Shown: in pieces, positions 1 to 6,456 of the stretch
Layout: each line of letters opens with the position of its first letter
Position numbering within the stretch: position 1 is the first letter of the stretch
Assembly (NCBI GenBank): GCA_026388915.1
Contig: JAPLIW010000582.1
Coordinates: 1-15,084, forward strand
DNA: 15,084 nt
Reading direction: 5' to 3'
From: Deltaproteobacteria bacterium
GTDB lineage: Bacteria; Desulfobacterota; SM23-61
The notes under the pieces: generated by a model
The model's input: only the letters and a program-made list of their open reading frames with translations
What the model was told of the DNA's origin: nothing
The model's database searches: none
Program-made: the position numbers and the translations under genes

Positions 1-137
1 GTCTCCCGGGCCTTCTCCAGGTTAATATCGGACACCGCCACCTGGGCCCCTTCCCGGGCCAGGGCCAGAGCGATCGCCTTGCCGATCCCCTGGGCGCCAC
101 CAGTGACTAGAGCAACTTTTCCATCCAGTTTCCCCAT
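1..137 (-). CDS. fabG: 3-oxoacyl-ACP reductase FabG-like SDR, N-terminal fragment
   Basis: This short-chain dehydrogenase runs off the left edge, so only the first 45 codons are present. The N-terminus shows the classical SDR beta strand followed by the glycine-rich NAD(P)-binding motif TGGAQGIG (about residues 12-19), then an alpha helix and a second strand ending in an acidic residue (VAVSD). The family reduces 3-oxoacyl-ACP to 3-hydroxyacyl-ACP with NADPH in the cytosol. The FabG assignment rests on position, as the next gene after fabD in a plsX-fabH-fabD operon; the sequence alone only proves an SDR. The ATG at 137 is preceded by AGGGAGA at good spacing. A 152-nt spacer with a repeat hairpin separates it from fabD, which is unusually long inside this operon. 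The catalytic Ser-Tyr-Lys residues lie outside the window. Confidence 0.85.
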   Translation of the reverse strand, partial: MGKLDGKVALVTGGAQGIGKAIALALAREGAQVAVSDINLEKARE

Positions 138-189
138 AAGATCTCCCTGAATGAGTGCCCAAGCTAAGAAAAATAAAAAAATTTGATTT

Positions 190-283
190 GGACACAGATG
201 AACACGGATTTTCACAGATTCGATAAAATATTGATCTGCGTTGATCTGCGTTGATCTGTGTTTATCTGTGTTCATCTGTGTCC
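190..283. repeat. Decamer-repeat inverted element between fabD and fabG
   Basis: The left arm (190-220) and right arm (230-283) are built from 10-bp units, with consensus TTNATCTGYG on the plus strand of the right arm (five units in phase) and its complement in the left arm. The arms are inverted relative to each other: GGACACAGATGAACAC at 190-205 pairs with GTGTTCATCTGTGTCC at 268-283, so the transcript can fold into a long hairpin. The element begins 6 nt after the fabD stop and occupies most of the spacer before fabG. Related copies occur at 2413-2473 and 12393-12411. Confidence 0.85.
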
Positions 284-289
284 CATATA

Positions 290-1231
290 CTAATTATCTT
301 TTAGTAGCTCTTGCGCCTTTTCCCAGCTGGCCCCGTCTTCCACGTTGGCCATCTTCGCGTCCCGGCTGATCCGTCGCATCAGGCCGGAGAGAACCTTTCC
401 CGGGCCCACCTCCAGGACCAGATTGGCTCCGGTGGCCAGGAGTTTCTGCATGCATTCTTCCCAGCGCACCGGATGGTCCACCTGTTTGACCAGGAGTTCC
501 CGAATCCTGTCTTTTCCCGGGTAAAAATCGGCGTTCGCGTTGGAAAGCACGGGGAAATGAAGGTCCCCCACCTCCGCTCTGTCCAGCTCGGCTTTCAACC
601 GCTCGCCCGCCGGCTTCATCAGCGGACTGTGGAAGGGAGCGCTCACCGGGAGCTGAACCGCCCGCTTTCCCGCCTGCCGGGAAACGATATCCACCGCCCT
701 CTGGACGGCGGTGGCATGCCCGGCAATGGCGATCTGCCCGGGGGAATTGAAGTTGGCCGGCGAGAGGATCTCCCCCCCGGCGGCCTCCCGGCAGAGGGAT
801 TCCACTTCGGCCGCGGACATTCCTATGATCGCCGCCATGGCCCCCATCCCCACGGGAACCGCTTCCTGCATGAACTTCCCGCGCAGGTGAACGAGGCGCA
901 CGGCATCGGCAAACCGCAGCCCTCCGGCGGCGACCAGAGCCCCATATTCTCCCAGACTGTGCCCCGCGGCAACTGCGGGAAGGATCTCCCTTTCCGCCTG
1001 CATCACCCCCAGGACGGCGACGGAAGTCGTAAGAATCGCCGGCTGGGTGTTGGCCGTGAGCTTCAGCTCTTCCTCCGGCCCCTGGAAGCACAGCTTGGCA
1101 ATATCGTACCCGAGGGCTTCGTTCGCCTCGGCAAAGACCTGCCGGGCCGCCGGGGAGCGGTCGAAGAAATCCTTTCCCATCCCCACGTACTGGGAGCCCT
1201 GCCCGGGAAACACGAAGGCCATTTTCTTCAT
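290..1231 (-). CDS. fabD: Malonyl-CoA:ACP transacylase FabD
   Basis: This 313-residue protein is the usual length for FabD, which loads malonyl groups from malonyl-CoA onto ACP for chain extension by type II fatty acid synthase. The N-terminal FPGQGSQ motif includes oxyanion-hole Gln11. The nucleophile elbow GHSLGE places Ser92, and Arg117 (LRGKF) is the residue that binds the malonyl carboxylate in the family. APFHSPLM supplies catalytic His201. These positions coincide with those known for E. coli FabD. The reading frame stays open upstream into the acyl-CoA dehydrogenase gene, but the ATG at 1231 fits the family N-terminus. Its first bases overlap the upstream stop codon as ATGA, a sign of translational coupling. 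The next gene is the FabG-like reductase, after a repeat-filled spacer. Confidence 0.97.
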   Translation of the reverse strand: MKKMAFVFPGQGSQYVGMGKDFFDRSPAARQVFAEANEALGYDIAKLCFQGPEEELKLTANTQPAILTTSVAVLGVMQAEREILPAVAAGHSLGEYGALVAAGGLRFADAVRLVHLRGKFMQEAVPVGMGAMAAIIGMSAAEVESLCREAAGGEILSPANFNSPGQIAIAGHATAVQRAVDIVSRQAGKRAVQLPVSAPFHSPLMKPAGERLKAELDRAEVGDLHFPVLSNANADFYPGKDRIRELLVKQVDHPVRWEECMQKLLATGANLVLEVGPGKVLSGLMRRISRDAKMANVEDGASWEKAQELLKDN

Positions 1232-2382
1232 CTGCTGGCTAACTCCTTGATCAGGGCCTGACCGATGACGTTGCGCTGGACCTGATTGGTCCCCTCGTAG
1301 ATCTGCAGAATTTTGGCATCCCGCATCATCTTCTCCACGGGGTAATCCCGCATGAACCCGTAGCCGCCGAAGACCTGGACCGCGTCCACCGTAACTTTCA
1401 TGCACACATCCGTGGGAAAGAGCTTGGAGATGGCCGAATACTTGGAAATGTCCTTGGGGTTGGTGTCCACCCAACGGGCCACGGCATACACCAGGGCCCG
1501 CGCCGCCTCGATCTGGGCGGCCATGTCGGCCAGGATATGTTGCACGGCCTGGAAGGAGATGATCGGTTTCTCAAACTGATGCCGTTCCCTGGCGTAGGTC
1601 ACGGCGGCCTCAAAGGCGCCCTGCGCCAGACCCACGGCTTGGGCGCCGATTCCCGGACGGGTCTTGTCCAGGGTGCGCATGGCCACGATAAAGCCCATCC
1701 CTTCGCGCCCGATGACGTTTTCTTTGGGAACCCGACAGTCCTCGAAAACCAGCTCCCGGGTCGCCGAGCAGCGGATGCCCAGTTTCTTTTCTTTCTTTCC
1801 GAAGTTGAAACCCGGCATTCCCTTCTCCACGATGAAGGCGGTGGCTCCCCGGGGGCCTTTGCTCTTGTCGGTAAGGGCGATGACCGAATAGGTTTCGGCC
1901 TCTCCGCCGTTGGTGATCCACTGCTTGGTCCCGTTGAGGAGGTAGGAATTTCCCTCTTTGCGGGCGGTGGTTCGAATCCCCCCGGCGTCGCTTCCGGCGC
2001 CCGCCTCGGTCAGCCCGAAGGCGGCCAGTTTTTTTCCGGAGGCCACCGGGGGAAGGTATTTTTTCTTCTGTTCCTCGCTCCCGAAGAGGAGGAACGGGTA
2101 AGACCCCAGGCCGGAGGCGGCAAAGGAAACGGAGACCCCGATGCAGGCCCGGGAGATTTCTTCGATGGCCAGGCAGTTTTCAAAGGACCCGAACCCCAGC
2201 CCTCCGTATTCCTCCGGAATGTAGATTCCGAAGAGGCCGGCATCGGCCAGGTATTTCAGCGGCCCCCAGGGAAATTCCTCTTTCTCGTCCAGCTCGGCCC
2301 GAACCGGGACTACCTGTTCTTCCGCGATCTTCCGGGCCAGGTCCCGGATGGATTTTTGATCTTCGGTAAGAAAATAATCCAT
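1228..2382 (-). CDS. Acyl-CoA dehydrogenase family protein in the fab operon
   Basis: This 384-residue flavoprotein of the acyl-CoA dehydrogenase family has the usual length for short/medium-chain members. Visible are the first family signature (GLTEAGAGSD, about residues 123-132), the second signature (VFGGYGFMRDYPVEKMMRD) and the C-terminal loop IYEGTNQ, with Glu363 at the position of the catalytic base. Family members bind FAD and introduce a trans-2 double bond into acyl-CoA, passing electrons to electron-transfer flavoprotein. It lies between fabH and fabD, overlaps fabD by 4 nt, and has a strong ribosome site (AAGGAGA) before its ATG. Its place in a biosynthetic operon is odd for a beta-oxidation enzyme. 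It may act on a primer or unsaturated intermediate, or run as a reductase; this is inference. The exact substrate cannot be read from sequence. Confidence 0.93.
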   Translation of the reverse strand: MDYFLTEDQKSIRDLARKIAEEQVVPVRAELDEKEEFPWGPLKYLADAGLFGIYIPEEYGGLGFGSFENCLAIEEISRACIGVSVSFAASGLGSYPFLLFGSEEQKKKYLPPVASGKKLAAFGLTEAGAGSDAGGIRTTARKEGNSYLLNGTKQWITNGGEAETYSVIALTDKSKGPRGATAFIVEKGMPGFNFGKKEKKLGIRCSATRELVFEDCRVPKENVIGREGMGFIVAMRTLDKTRPGIGAQAVGLAQGAFEAAVTYARERHQFEKPIISFQAVQHILADMAAQIEAARALVYAVARWVDTNPKDISKYSAISKLFPTDVCMKVTVDAVQVFGGYGFMRDYPVEKMMRDAKILQIYEGTNQVQRNVIGQALIKELASR

Positions 2383-2412
2383 GCGCCGTTGTTCTCCTTA
2401 ATCTCCTAAAAA

Positions 2413-2473
2413 TGGGACGCAGATGAACACGGATTTTAGGTTCTATTTTTTATCTGCGTTGATCTGCGTCCCA
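2413..2473. repeat. Decamer-repeat hairpin between fabH and acd
   Basis: TGGGACGCAGAT opens the left arm (2413-2434) and ATCTGCGTCCCA closes the right arm (2452-2473). The 22-nt arms are inverted repeats with three mismatches around a loop of about 17 nt. The units match the 10-bp family seen at 190-283. The element starts 9 nt past the fabH stop and ends about 30 nt before the acyl-CoA dehydrogenase start, so it should form a strong hairpin in the operon mRNA. No U-run follows either arm, so it does not look like a canonical intrinsic terminator. Confidence 0.85.
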
Positions 2474-2482
2474 TGAATCCGT

Positions 2483-3463
2483 TCACCACCGGATCACGGC
2501 CCCGCCCCAGGTGACTCCGGTGCCGAAGGAACACATCAGGATCAGGTCCCCGGTTTTCAGCTTCCCGGACCGGTTCATCTCATCCAGGGCGATGGGAATG
2601 GTGGCCGAAGAGGTGTTCCCGAAACGCTCGATGTTGAGGTACACCTTATCCATCGGAAAGTTGATCATTTTGGCCGCCGCTTCGATGATCCGCGTGTTGG
2701 CCTGATGGGGAATCATAAAGTCGATATCCCCGCTTTTCAGGCCGTTGAAGTCCAGAGCCTCCTGGGACACCTCGGCCAGCGCCCGGACGGCTACCTTGAA
2801 AAGCTGGTTTCCGGCCATCTTGATGCAGTGCAGGTTCCGGTCGATGGTTTCATGGGAAGGAGGATTGGCCGAACCCCCTCCGGGCAGGTACAGGAGCTCC
2901 CAGAGAGAACCGTCGGAATGAAGGTGGGTCGAAAGGATTCCCCGGTCCCCTTCCTCTCCCGTCAGGATGACCGCTCCGGCCCCGTCCCCGAAGAGAACGC
3001 AGGTGCCCCGGTCCTTCCAGTCGGTTATTTTGGACATGATCTCGGCCCCCAGCACCATCACCTTGCGCTTCGGGTTTTCTTTGATGAACTTATCCGCCAG
3101 GGAAAGGGTATGGATAAAGCTGGTGCACCCGGCCAGAATATCAAAACCCGCCGCTTTCTTGGCCCCGATTTTGGACTGGATGAAACAGCTGGTGCAGGGG
3201 AAGAACATATCCGGGCTGTTGGTCCCGGTGATGATGAAATCGAGTTCCTCCGCCGACATGCCGGCCATCTCCAGAGCCTTCAAGGCCGCCTGGGTGGCCA
3301 AATCCGAGGTGGCCACGTCGCCCTCCACGATCCTCCGCTCCCGGATTCCGGAGCGGGAGATGATCCACTCGTCGGACGTATCCACCATCTTTGCTAATTC
3401 CGCATTCGTCAGAACTCTGGGAGGAACGTAAGAACCCGTGGAAATGATGCGCGCCCTGATCAT
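2483..3463 (-). CDS. fabH: Beta-ketoacyl-ACP synthase III FabH
   Basis: This 326-residue thiolase-fold enzyme starts fatty acid synthesis by condensing an acyl-CoA primer (often acetyl-CoA) with malonyl-ACP. The catalytic triad can be read as Cys113 (ILAGCTSF), His253 (IPHQAN) and Asn283 (RFGNTS). Other family landmarks are WIISRSGIRERR near residue 33, VLFGDGAGAV near 156 and the C-terminal TWGGAVIRW. The context around the active cysteine is unusual: the common form is ACSGF, whereas here it reads GCTSF. An extra pair of cysteines (CTSC, residues 90-93) lies just upstream. The substitution suggests altered primer choice, but this is inference. The ATG at 3463 has an AGGA ribosome site about 9 nt upstream. 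It lies 85 nt after plsX and before the acyl-CoA dehydrogenase. Confidence 0.95.
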   Translation of the reverse strand: MIRARIISTGSYVPPRVLTNAELAKMVDTSDEWIISRSGIRERRIVEGDVATSDLATQAALKALEMAGMSAEELDFIITGTNSPDMFFPCTSCFIQSKIGAKKAAGFDILAGCTSFIHTLSLADKFIKENPKRKVMVLGAEIMSKITDWKDRGTCVLFGDGAGAVILTGEEGDRGILSTHLHSDGSLWELLYLPGGGSANPPSHETIDRNLHCIKMAGNQLFKVAVRALAEVSQEALDFNGLKSGDIDFMIPHQANTRIIEAAAKMINFPMDKVYLNIERFGNTSSATIPIALDEMNRSGKLKTGDLILMCSFGTGVTWGGAVIRW

Positions 3464-3548
3464 GTTTCTTATCCTGCTCCGCGTATTAGACCCCTTTCCC
3501 CCTTCCCGGGACAGGGGAAACCGAAGAGGAGTCTTTTGAACGATCCCT

Positions 3549-4607
3549 TCAGCTGCTGATCTTTTCTTTGATCTGCCCCCAGACCCTGGCTAGGCCGCCC
3601 TGCGATTGGGGATCCTGGTTTTCTTCCAGGCTTTGGACGAGGAGCTTGGGAAGGCCGATCTGGGCATACTCGTGCGCCAGCCGGATAGCGTTTTTGACGG
3701 CCTTGGGCGAAGAACGGCCGTGGCCGATGATCACCACACCGTCGACTCCCAGGAGGGGGGCCCCCCCGTATTCGGAATAGTCCAGCTTCTTCTTGATATC
3801 ATTCACCGCGCCGCGGGCGAGAAGATAGGCCATTTTGGCCATCCAATTGCCCTTGACCTCTTCCTTGATCATGGACCCGATGGCCTCGGCCAGCCCCTCG
3901 CAGATCTTCAGGGCGGCATTCCCCACGAACCCATCGCAGACGACCACGTTTGCCCGGCCATTGAAAATATCCCGCCCTTCCACCGGGCCGATATACCCGA
4001 TGGAGCTCTTGCGCAGGATGGCATTCGTTTCCCGGATCAGCTCGTTCCCTTTGGACTCTTCTTCCCCGTTGCTCAGCAGGCCCACCGCCGGTTTGTTGAT
4101 TTTCAGGATGTATTTGGCAAAGGCCTCGCCCATGATGGCGAATTGGACCAGGTGAAAGGCCTTGCAATCCACATTGGCCCCGGCATCCAGGAGGAGGGTC
4201 CAGCCTTTCAGCGTGGGGAAAACCGTCCCGATGGCGGGACGGTCCACTCCCTTTAATTTGTCCAGCACAAAAACCGCCGTGGCCAGAACCGCCCCGGAAT
4301 TCCCGGCGCTGAACAGGGCGGCGGCCTCTCCTTTTTTCACCAGGTCATAGGCGACCTTGATGGAGGAATCCTTTTTCTTGCGGATCGGGGTCAGCGGAGA
4401 CTCACCCATGCCCACCGCCTCGGAAGCATGGACCACGGTCAGGGGAAGAGAATCACTGCCCGGGTGCCGGGCGATCTCTTTCCGCACGGCTTCCTGATCT
4501 CCCACCAGTACCACGGGAACCCCGAATTCGCGGGCTGCGAGAACCGCCCCTTCCACGATCGTTTGGGGGGCAAAGTCCCCGCCCATGGCGTCGACGGCGA
4601 TTTTCAT
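3549..4607 (-). CDS. plsX: Phosphate acyltransferase PlsX
   Basis: This 352-residue protein matches PlsX over its whole length. It begins with the family hallmark MKIAVDAMGGDFAP and carries SAGNSGA (about residues 101-107), LLDAGAN and a C-terminal HGRSS region. PlsX converts acyl-ACP and phosphate into acyl-phosphate, the acyl donor for PlsY in phosphatidic acid synthesis, and is peripherally attached to the inner membrane. The start lies 14 nt after the rpmF stop and its ribosome site (GGGGAA) begins right at that stop, so the two genes are probably translationally linked. The order rpmF-plsX-fabH is one of the most conserved in bacteria and ties phospholipid synthesis to fatty acid initiation. 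Confidence 0.97.
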   Translation of the reverse strand: MKIAVDAMGGDFAPQTIVEGAVLAAREFGVPVVLVGDQEAVRKEIARHPGSDSLPLTVVHASEAVGMGESPLTPIRKKKDSSIKVAYDLVKKGEAAALFSAGNSGAVLATAVFVLDKLKGVDRPAIGTVFPTLKGWTLLLDAGANVDCKAFHLVQFAIMGEAFAKYILKINKPAVGLLSNGEEESKGNELIRETNAILRKSSIGYIGPVEGRDIFNGRANVVVCDGFVGNAALKICEGLAEAIGSMIKEEVKGNWMAKMAYLLARGAVNDIKKKLDYSEYGGAPLLGVDGVVIIGHGRSSPKAVKNAIRLAHEYAQIGLPKLLVQSLEENQDPQSQGGLARVWGQIKEKISS

Positions 4608-4621
4608 CGGCTTGCGTTCCC

Positions 4622-4804
4622 CTAGGTTTCTTCGGTCTCGATCATCGTTCGGCCGCGGTAACTTCCGCAGTGGGGGCAGACCCGGTGAGGGGCTTTGACC
4701 TCCCCGCAGGTCTGGCAGATGGAAAACTGGGGAGACGCCAGGCGATCATGCGTCCGTCGTTTGTCCCGTCTGGTTTTGGAATGTCTTCTTTTAGGGTTGG
4801 GCAT
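4622..4804 (-). CDS. rpmF: 50S ribosomal protein L32
   Basis: This 60-residue basic protein begins MPNPKRRHSKTRRDKRR, the standard L32 N-terminus, and has a zinc ribbon with Cys30, Cys33, Cys43 and Cys46 (CQTC and CPHC). It is the zinc-binding (C+) form; many bacteria also have a C-minus paralogue induced by zinc starvation. L32 sits in the large ribosomal subunit. It is placed 18 nt after the YceD-family gene and 14 nt before plsX, with GAGGTGA upstream of the ATG as ribosome site. Confidence 0.97.
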   Translation of the reverse strand: MPNPKRRHSKTRRDKRRTHDRLASPQFSICQTCGEVKAPHRVCPHCGSYRGRTMIETEET

Positions 4805-4822
4805 ACGGCATTCACCTCGTGG

Positions 4823-5365
4823 TTAATGAACCCGGAAATTTTTCAAGGACGCGAGCCGGGGATCGATTTCCGCGCCCGGGCACTGGCAGGTCTCCCGGTT
4901 CAAGTTTTTCCCACAACGCTGACATAAACCCCGGCAATCCTCCCGGCAGATGACCTTGGCGGGAAGAGTTAATAATACCTGGTCTTGGACGAGGGGGCTC
5001 AAATCGACCTCCTCCCCCTCATAAAAATCGCTCTCCAGGTCCTCCCGGCTGAGTTCAATCTCCTCGGGAGGGGCAAGACGGGGATCGGGTTTGGGCTTTA
5101 TGCTTACCTGGATCTCGGAGGAAAGAGTCAGGGCGAAAGGATCGAGGCAGCGGGCACAGATGCACTTGACCCGGGCTTCGACCCGGCTCTTGGCCAGGAT
5201 GATCCTTCCCGAACGGGAAAGATTCACCCGGACCTGCACCGGACCGGCAAAATGAAGGCCGGAATTGGCGGTTTCTCCCCCCAAACGCTCATTCAGGGGT
5301 CCTTCGTCCTCCAGAAAGGACTCCTGCTTCCCGTGCTCGGGTATGTCTTCGACTCGAATAACCAA
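4823..5365 (-). CDS. YceD/DUF177 family protein (23S rRNA accumulation protein family)
   Basis: This 180-residue DUF177 (YceD) protein is the usual partner upstream of rpmF; the family has been linked to 23S rRNA accumulation. A CxCxxC motif (Cys68, Cys70, Cys73) is followed by the late Cys cluster CREDCRGLCQRCG and CQC (Cys140, 144, 148, 151, 160, 162), suggesting two metal-binding knuckles. The middle is acidic (about residues 98-121). The start is a TTG at 5365: an in-frame stop lies two codons upstream, no ATG is available near the N-terminus, and the family opening (xIxVEDIPE) begins right there. The nearest purine tract, GGAG, is about 11 nt upstream, so translation may be weak. It is the first gene of the operon read from the promoter at 5399-5428. 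Confidence 0.92.
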   Translation of the reverse strand: MVIRVEDIPEHGKQESFLEDEGPLNERLGGETANSGLHFAGPVQVRVNLSRSGRIILAKSRVEARVKCICARCLDPFALTLSSEIQVSIKPKPDPRLAPPEEIELSREDLESDFYEGEEVDLSPLVQDQVLLTLPAKVICREDCRGLCQRCGKNLNRETCQCPGAEIDPRLASLKNFRVH

Positions 5366-5398
5366 GGCTTAAAAAGCTCCGAATCGAATATAAAGAAT

Positions 5399-5428
5399 TT
5401 AATATATAATGAAATGCCCCTTTGTCAA
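5399..5428 (-). promoter_or_regulatory. Sigma70-like promoter for the YceD-rpmF-plsX-fab operon
   Basis: On the minus strand a perfect TTGACA (-35, plus positions 5423-5428) is followed by AT-rich -10 candidates: TATATT (5401-5406, spacer 16) or TATTAA (5399-5404, spacer 18). The predicted start of transcription is about 25-30 nt before the TTG start codon. No palindromic operator is obvious around it. Confidence 0.75.
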
Positions 5429-5518
5429 GGGAAATATCTCTCGCCAAGCCTTGTTTTATCCCTTAGGTCATGGTAATGAATAATCATTTTCAGATCCGGC
5501 TGGTGGAGGAAACAACCC

Positions 5519-5806
5519 TTGGAAATCAGAGAATTCCAGAATCTCATCCGTCAGATCTACATGGACCGGGACCAGAAGCGGGGATCGGACAAGACCTTCC
5601 TCTGGCTCCTGGAGGAAGTCGGGGAACTTACCCGGGCCTACCGGCGGGGAGAGGATCACGTGGGGGAAGAAATGGCCGACGTCCTGGCCTGGATGGTATC
5701 CGTAGCCAACCTTCTGGGAATCGACCTGGAGACCGAAGTTCTGAAAAAATACCCCCGGGTATGCCCCCTGTGTTCTTCCAGTCCTTGCACTTGCCCATTC
5801 CGGTAA
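5519..5806 (+). CDS. MazG-like nucleotide pyrophosphohydrolase with Cys-rich tail
   Basis: This 95-residue protein has the single MazG fold: LLEEVGELTRA supplies the metal-binding EExxE set (Glu32, Glu33, Glu36) and EEMADVLAW supplies the second acidic group (Glu50/51, Asp54). Family members hydrolyse nucleoside triphosphates to monophosphates and pyrophosphate with Mg2+. After the fold come CPLC (Cys82, Cys85) and CTC (Cys90, Cys92), a compact four-cysteine tail that could bind zinc. The start is TTG at 5519, chosen because a strong GGAGGA ribosome site lies 8 nt upstream and the protein begins at the first helix of the fold. It is divergent from the YceD-fab operon and convergent with the metallopeptidase gene, so it is probably monocistronic. 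The nucleotide substrate cannot be assigned. Confidence 0.85.
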   Translation: MEIREFQNLIRQIYMDRDQKRGSDKTFLWLLEEVGELTRAYRRGEDHVGEEMADVLAWMVSVANLLGIDLETEVLKKYPRVCPLCSSSPCTCPFR

Positions 5807-5815
5807 TCCGAAAGG

Positions 5816-5843
5816 CTTGGAGCATGGAGTACAGCGCCAGATG
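5816..5843. repeat. Degenerate heptamer repeat after the MazG-like gene
   Basis: Units CTTGGAG and CATGGAG are adjacent and in phase (5816-5829), followed by two more degraded 7-nt units. The array starts 9 nt after the stop codon of the MazG-like gene. Taken alone it would be weak; it is listed because clearer 7-nt arrays of other sequence occupy the same position after neighbouring genes. Confidence 0.45.
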
Positions 5844-5865
5844 CTAAAGACATAACAAGGGCATT

Positions 5866-5900
5866 GCTTTTGGCTCTTAGCTCTATGCTCTTTGCCCTTT
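5866..5900. repeat. Heptamer tandem array abutting the metallopeptidase stop codon
   Basis: Five consecutive 7-nt units with consensus GCTCTTT (plus strand) run without phase shift. The best copies are GCTCTTA, GCTCTAT and GCTCTTT. The last base of the array is the first base of the reverse-complement stop codon at 5900-5902, so on the coding strand the array starts immediately at the gene end. AAGGGCA at 5857-5863 and TGCCCTT at 5893-5899 could close the array into a weak stem. Confidence 0.8.
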
Positions 5901-6316
5901 CATTCTTTGGACCGGAACACTTCTTTCTCCAACTCTCTTAGTTCTTCTTCGTCAAACCCGAAATAATGCCCTACCTCATGGATCACCGTTTGGCGAATAT
6001 TCTCCCTTAATTCCTGGAGGTTCCTGCTGATTCTCTCCAGGGGCTTCCGGTAGATGAGGATCCGGTCCGGAAGGACATTCCCGTACCAGAAGCCCCGATC
6101 CTTTCGTGAAATCCCATGGTAAAGTCCGAGTAAATCCTGGTCCTCCTCCTCCCATTCTTCAGGGAGGTCGGAGGGCTCGTCTTCCACCAGGAAAGCCACA
6201 TTATCCAACTGATCCTTCAGCTCGCGGGGGATGGTTTCCAGGGCCTCCTTAACCATCTTTTCGAAGGCCCGCCTTCCCGCGGAGAACCCTTCCTTCGGAA
6301 TTCTTGAGCGCGGCAT
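5900..6316 (-). CDS. Zincin-type metallopeptidase family protein (DUF1025/Zincin_1-like)
   Basis: This small protein of 138 residues carries the zincin motif HEVGHYFGFD, with His113, Glu114, His117 and Asp122 near the C-terminus. An acidic central stretch (EEWEEEDQD) and a basic start precede it. The length and the late HExxH placement fit the Zincin_1 (DUF1025) family of single-domain putative metallopeptidases; no substrate is established. There is no signal peptide, so it should be cytosolic. The frame is open 42 codons further upstream, but that stretch is AT-rich, looks non-coding and overlaps promoter-like sequence. The ATG at 6316 has a strong AGAGGGGGG ribosome site and is preferred. 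A heptamer repeat array begins at its stop codon. Confidence 0.85.
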   Translation of the reverse strand: MPRSRIPKEGFSAGRRAFEKMVKEALETIPRELKDQLDNVAFLVEDEPSDLPEEWEEEDQDLLGLYHGISRKDRGFWYGNVLPDRILIYRKPLERISRNLQELRENIRQTVIHEVGHYFGFDEEELRELEKEVFRSKE

Positions 6317-6357
6317 TTCCCCCCTCTTTCCGGAAGACGAAATCCTGTAAAATTCCG

Positions 6358-6386
6358 TTGCAATATTTTTCCCATTATTGTATTCT
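6358..6386 (+). promoter_or_regulatory. Upstream candidate promoter for the exported AKP-rich protein
   Basis: TTGCAA (6358-6363) and TATTCT (6381-6386) are separated by 17 nt, a good sigma70-type arrangement. A second candidate lies directly downstream, so the two may act in tandem. Confidence 0.45.
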
Positions 6387-6414
6387 TGCGGTGAAGTTCT
6401 GAAAAGGATATATT
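6386..6414 (+). promoter_or_regulatory. Proximal candidate promoter for the exported AKP-rich protein
   Basis: TTGCGG (6386-6391) is followed after exactly 17 nt by TATATT (6409-6414). The predicted start site is about 35 nt before the ATG at 6457, leaving a short leader that contains the near-perfect ribosome site AAGGAGGT. Confidence 0.6.
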
Positions 6415-6456
6415 TATCCTTATGAACTCTTAAAAAAACCAAGGAGGTAAAGTAGA

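Noticed and set aside
190..283. CRISPR array
   Set aside because: The repeat units are 10 nt and contiguous, without unique spacers of regular length, and there are no cas genes in the window.
1969..1984. tRNA T-loop-like sequence GGTTCGAATCC
   Set aside because: It lies in the coding sequence of the acyl-CoA dehydrogenase, and no acceptor, D or anticodon stem can be assembled around it.
1537..2409. Long open frame on the plus strand opposite the acyl-CoA dehydrogenase
   Set aside because: It is antisense to a clearly conserved enzyme, has a Gly/Pro-rich composition typical of shadow frames in GC-rich DNA, and has no recognisable domain.
6317..6442. N-terminal extension of the zincin gene to an ATG at 6442
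   Set aside because: The stretch is AT-rich, contains promoter-like elements for the divergent gene, and the inner ATG at 6316 has a strong ribosome site and a family-like start.
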